From Exiguobacterium aurantiacum DSM 6208 (lineage in GTDB: Bacteria > Bacillota > Bacilli > Exiguobacteriales > Exiguobacteriaceae), in contig NZ_JNIQ01000001.1 in NCBI RefSeq assembly GCF_000702585.1, positions 2,423,001-2,487,000 on the forward strand: DNA of 64,000 nucleotides. The letters are read 5' to 3'. How positions within the stretch are numbered: position 1 is the stretch's first letter; each line of letters starts with the position of its first letter. Below the pieces are notes generated by a model. The model searched no databases and was not told where the DNA came from. It saw nothing but the letters and a program-made list of their open reading frames with translations. Positions 63,101-64,000 of this stretch are shown here, piece after piece. Both the position numbers and the translations under genes were made by a program.

Positions 63101-64000
63101 TGACCGAGGCGAGAATCTCACGCCCGCCGCGACCAAGAAGGTCGTCTGCCACATCTTGACCGAGGGCGATCTCGTCTGTCGACGTCTTCGTCACCCGGAG
63201 CACTTCTTTTCCGTCGACCGAGGCGATGAGCCCGGTGAGCGTCACGTCGTACCCGTCGACCGTCGCATAACCGCCGACCGGTACGTGGCAGCTCCCTTCG
63301 ATCGCCTTCAAAAACGTCCGCTCCGCCGTCGCCGCTTTCGCTGTCACGTCGTCGTGGAGAAGTTGGAGGATCGCCGTCACTTCAGCGTCATCTTTCCGGC
63401 TCTCGATGGCGAGCACGCCTTGACCGACGGCCGGGACCATCATGTCGGCGTCAAGCGCCTCGAAGTCGACACGGTCCGTCCACCCCATCCGCTCAAGTCC
63501 GGCTTTGGCGAGCAAGATGGCGTTGAAGTTCTCGGTCTCGAGCTTCTTCAAGCGCGTATCGATGTTCCCGCGAATCCATTGGATCTCGAAGTCCGGGCGC
63601 GCCGCGAGCATTTGCGCCCCGCGACGGAGCGAGCTCGTTCCGATGACGGCACCTTGCGGGAGCGTCTCGAACGTGTAGCCGTTCTCACAGATGAGGACGT
63701 CACGCGCATCGACGCGCTTCGGCATACAGCTGATGTAAAGCTCTTCCGGCAACTCGGCCGGGACGTCTTTCATGCTGTGGACGGCGAAGTCGATGCCGCC
63801 TTCGAGCATCTGTTGTTGAATCTCTTTGACGAATAGACCTTTGCCGCCGACTTTAGATAATTGGACGTCGACGATTTGGTCACCTTTCGTCACGATTTCT
63901 TTGATCTCGAACTCGTTTTTCGCTCCGGCTTTCTTCAGTTGCTCGATAACCCATTTCGTCTGTGTCATCGCAAGTTGTGAACGGCGTGAGCCGACAATGA
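63093..64000 (-). CDS. hemC: Hydroxymethylbilane synthase, N-terminus cut off by window edge
   Basis: Joins four porphobilinogens into hydroxymethylbilane. About 302 residues lie in the window. The first visible segment is IVGSRRSQLAMTQTKWVIEQL, so only a few N-terminal residues are missing. The catalytic region FAVHSMKDVPAELPEEL near residue 70, the arginine-rich GTSSLRRGAQMLA near residue 130, and the cofactor-binding Cys in IEGSCHVPVGGYA near residue 240 are intact. First visible gene of the heme operon; hemA and hemX would be expected just beyond the edge. Confidence 0.97.
   Translation of the reverse strand, partial: IVGSRRSQLAMTQTKWVIEQLKKAGAKNEFEIKEIVTKGDQIVDVQLSKVGGKGLFVKEIQQQMLEGGIDFAVHSMKDVPAELPEELYISCMPKRVDARDVLICENGYTFETLPQGAVIGTSSLRRGAQMLAARPDFEIQWIRGNIDTRLKKLETENFNAILLAKAGLERMGWTDRVDFEALDADMMVPAVGQGVLAIESRKDDAEVTAILQLLHDDVTAKAATAERTFLKAIEGSCHVPVGGYATVDGYDVTLTGLIASVDGKEVLRVTKTSTDEIALGQDVADDLLGRGGREILASVNV

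Noticed and set aside
63045-63836. Open frame of 263 codons on the plus strand
   Set aside because: Antisense to hemC; no recognisable domain.

Overview
The window looks like a chromosomal segment of a low-complexity Firmicute of the Bacillales, most likely Exiguobacterium. This is inferred from gene order and protein sequence, not from a search. The blocks secDF-recJ-apt-relA, ruvAB-queA-tgt-yajC, nadBCA opposite nifS-niaR, spo0B-obg with rplU-prp-rpmA, mreBCD-minCD, maf-radC, and hemCDBL-valS-folC appear in nearly the order known from Bacillus subtilis. Sporulation genes that sit between them in Bacillus are missing, apart from a short Spo0B-like protein. Most core genes are GC-rich by eye. 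Several accessory genes are clearly more AT-rich.

Layout. 1-5990 (minus): truncated relA, apt, recJ, secF, secD. 6000-10750: accessory genes, namely a ZIP metal transporter, a small HEAT-like protein, a chemoreceptor and an FAD/NAD(P) oxidoreductase. 10776-14936 (minus): ruvA-ruvB-queA-tgt-yajC. 15021-20062: nadB-nadC-nadA (minus) opposite a cysteine desulfurase and the niacin repressor (plus). 20170-22954: a DedA protein, a NIPSNAP-Nudix fusion and a CNNM/HlyC-type protein. 22989-31210 (minus): mreB-mreC-mreD-minC-minD, RNase E/G, rplU-prp-rpmA, spo0B-like, obg. 31211-35398: an accessory stretch between mreB and radC ending in an IS3-family element. 35399-36640: radC and maf.

36777-53133 is a complete type IV pilus locus. 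On the minus strand it has a VanW-like protein, a small membrane protein, pilB, pilT, pilC, pilA, pilD, a fused pilM-pilN and pilO. Diverging from it on the plus strand are three further prepilin-like genes. Facing these is a 1246-residue secreted Ig-like protein with a small membrane-anchored partner. PilB and PilT drive extension and retraction, PilD processes the prepilins, PilMN/PilO/PilC form the inner-membrane platform, and PilA is the likely major subunit. The large secreted protein is a candidate pilus-associated adhesin.

53219-64000: folC; an inserted plus-strand group (selO, an ASCH protein and three tiny membrane proteins in an overlapping micro-operon); valS with a T-box leader; and hemL, hemB, hemD and a truncated hemC. 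I saw no rRNA, tRNA, CRISPR array or prophage. The items most worth a second look are the IS3 element inserted in the loop of a transcription terminator, the PilM-PilN fusion, the pilus-linked secreted protein and minor pilins, the NIPSNAP-Nudix fusion, and the three-gene membrane micro-operon.
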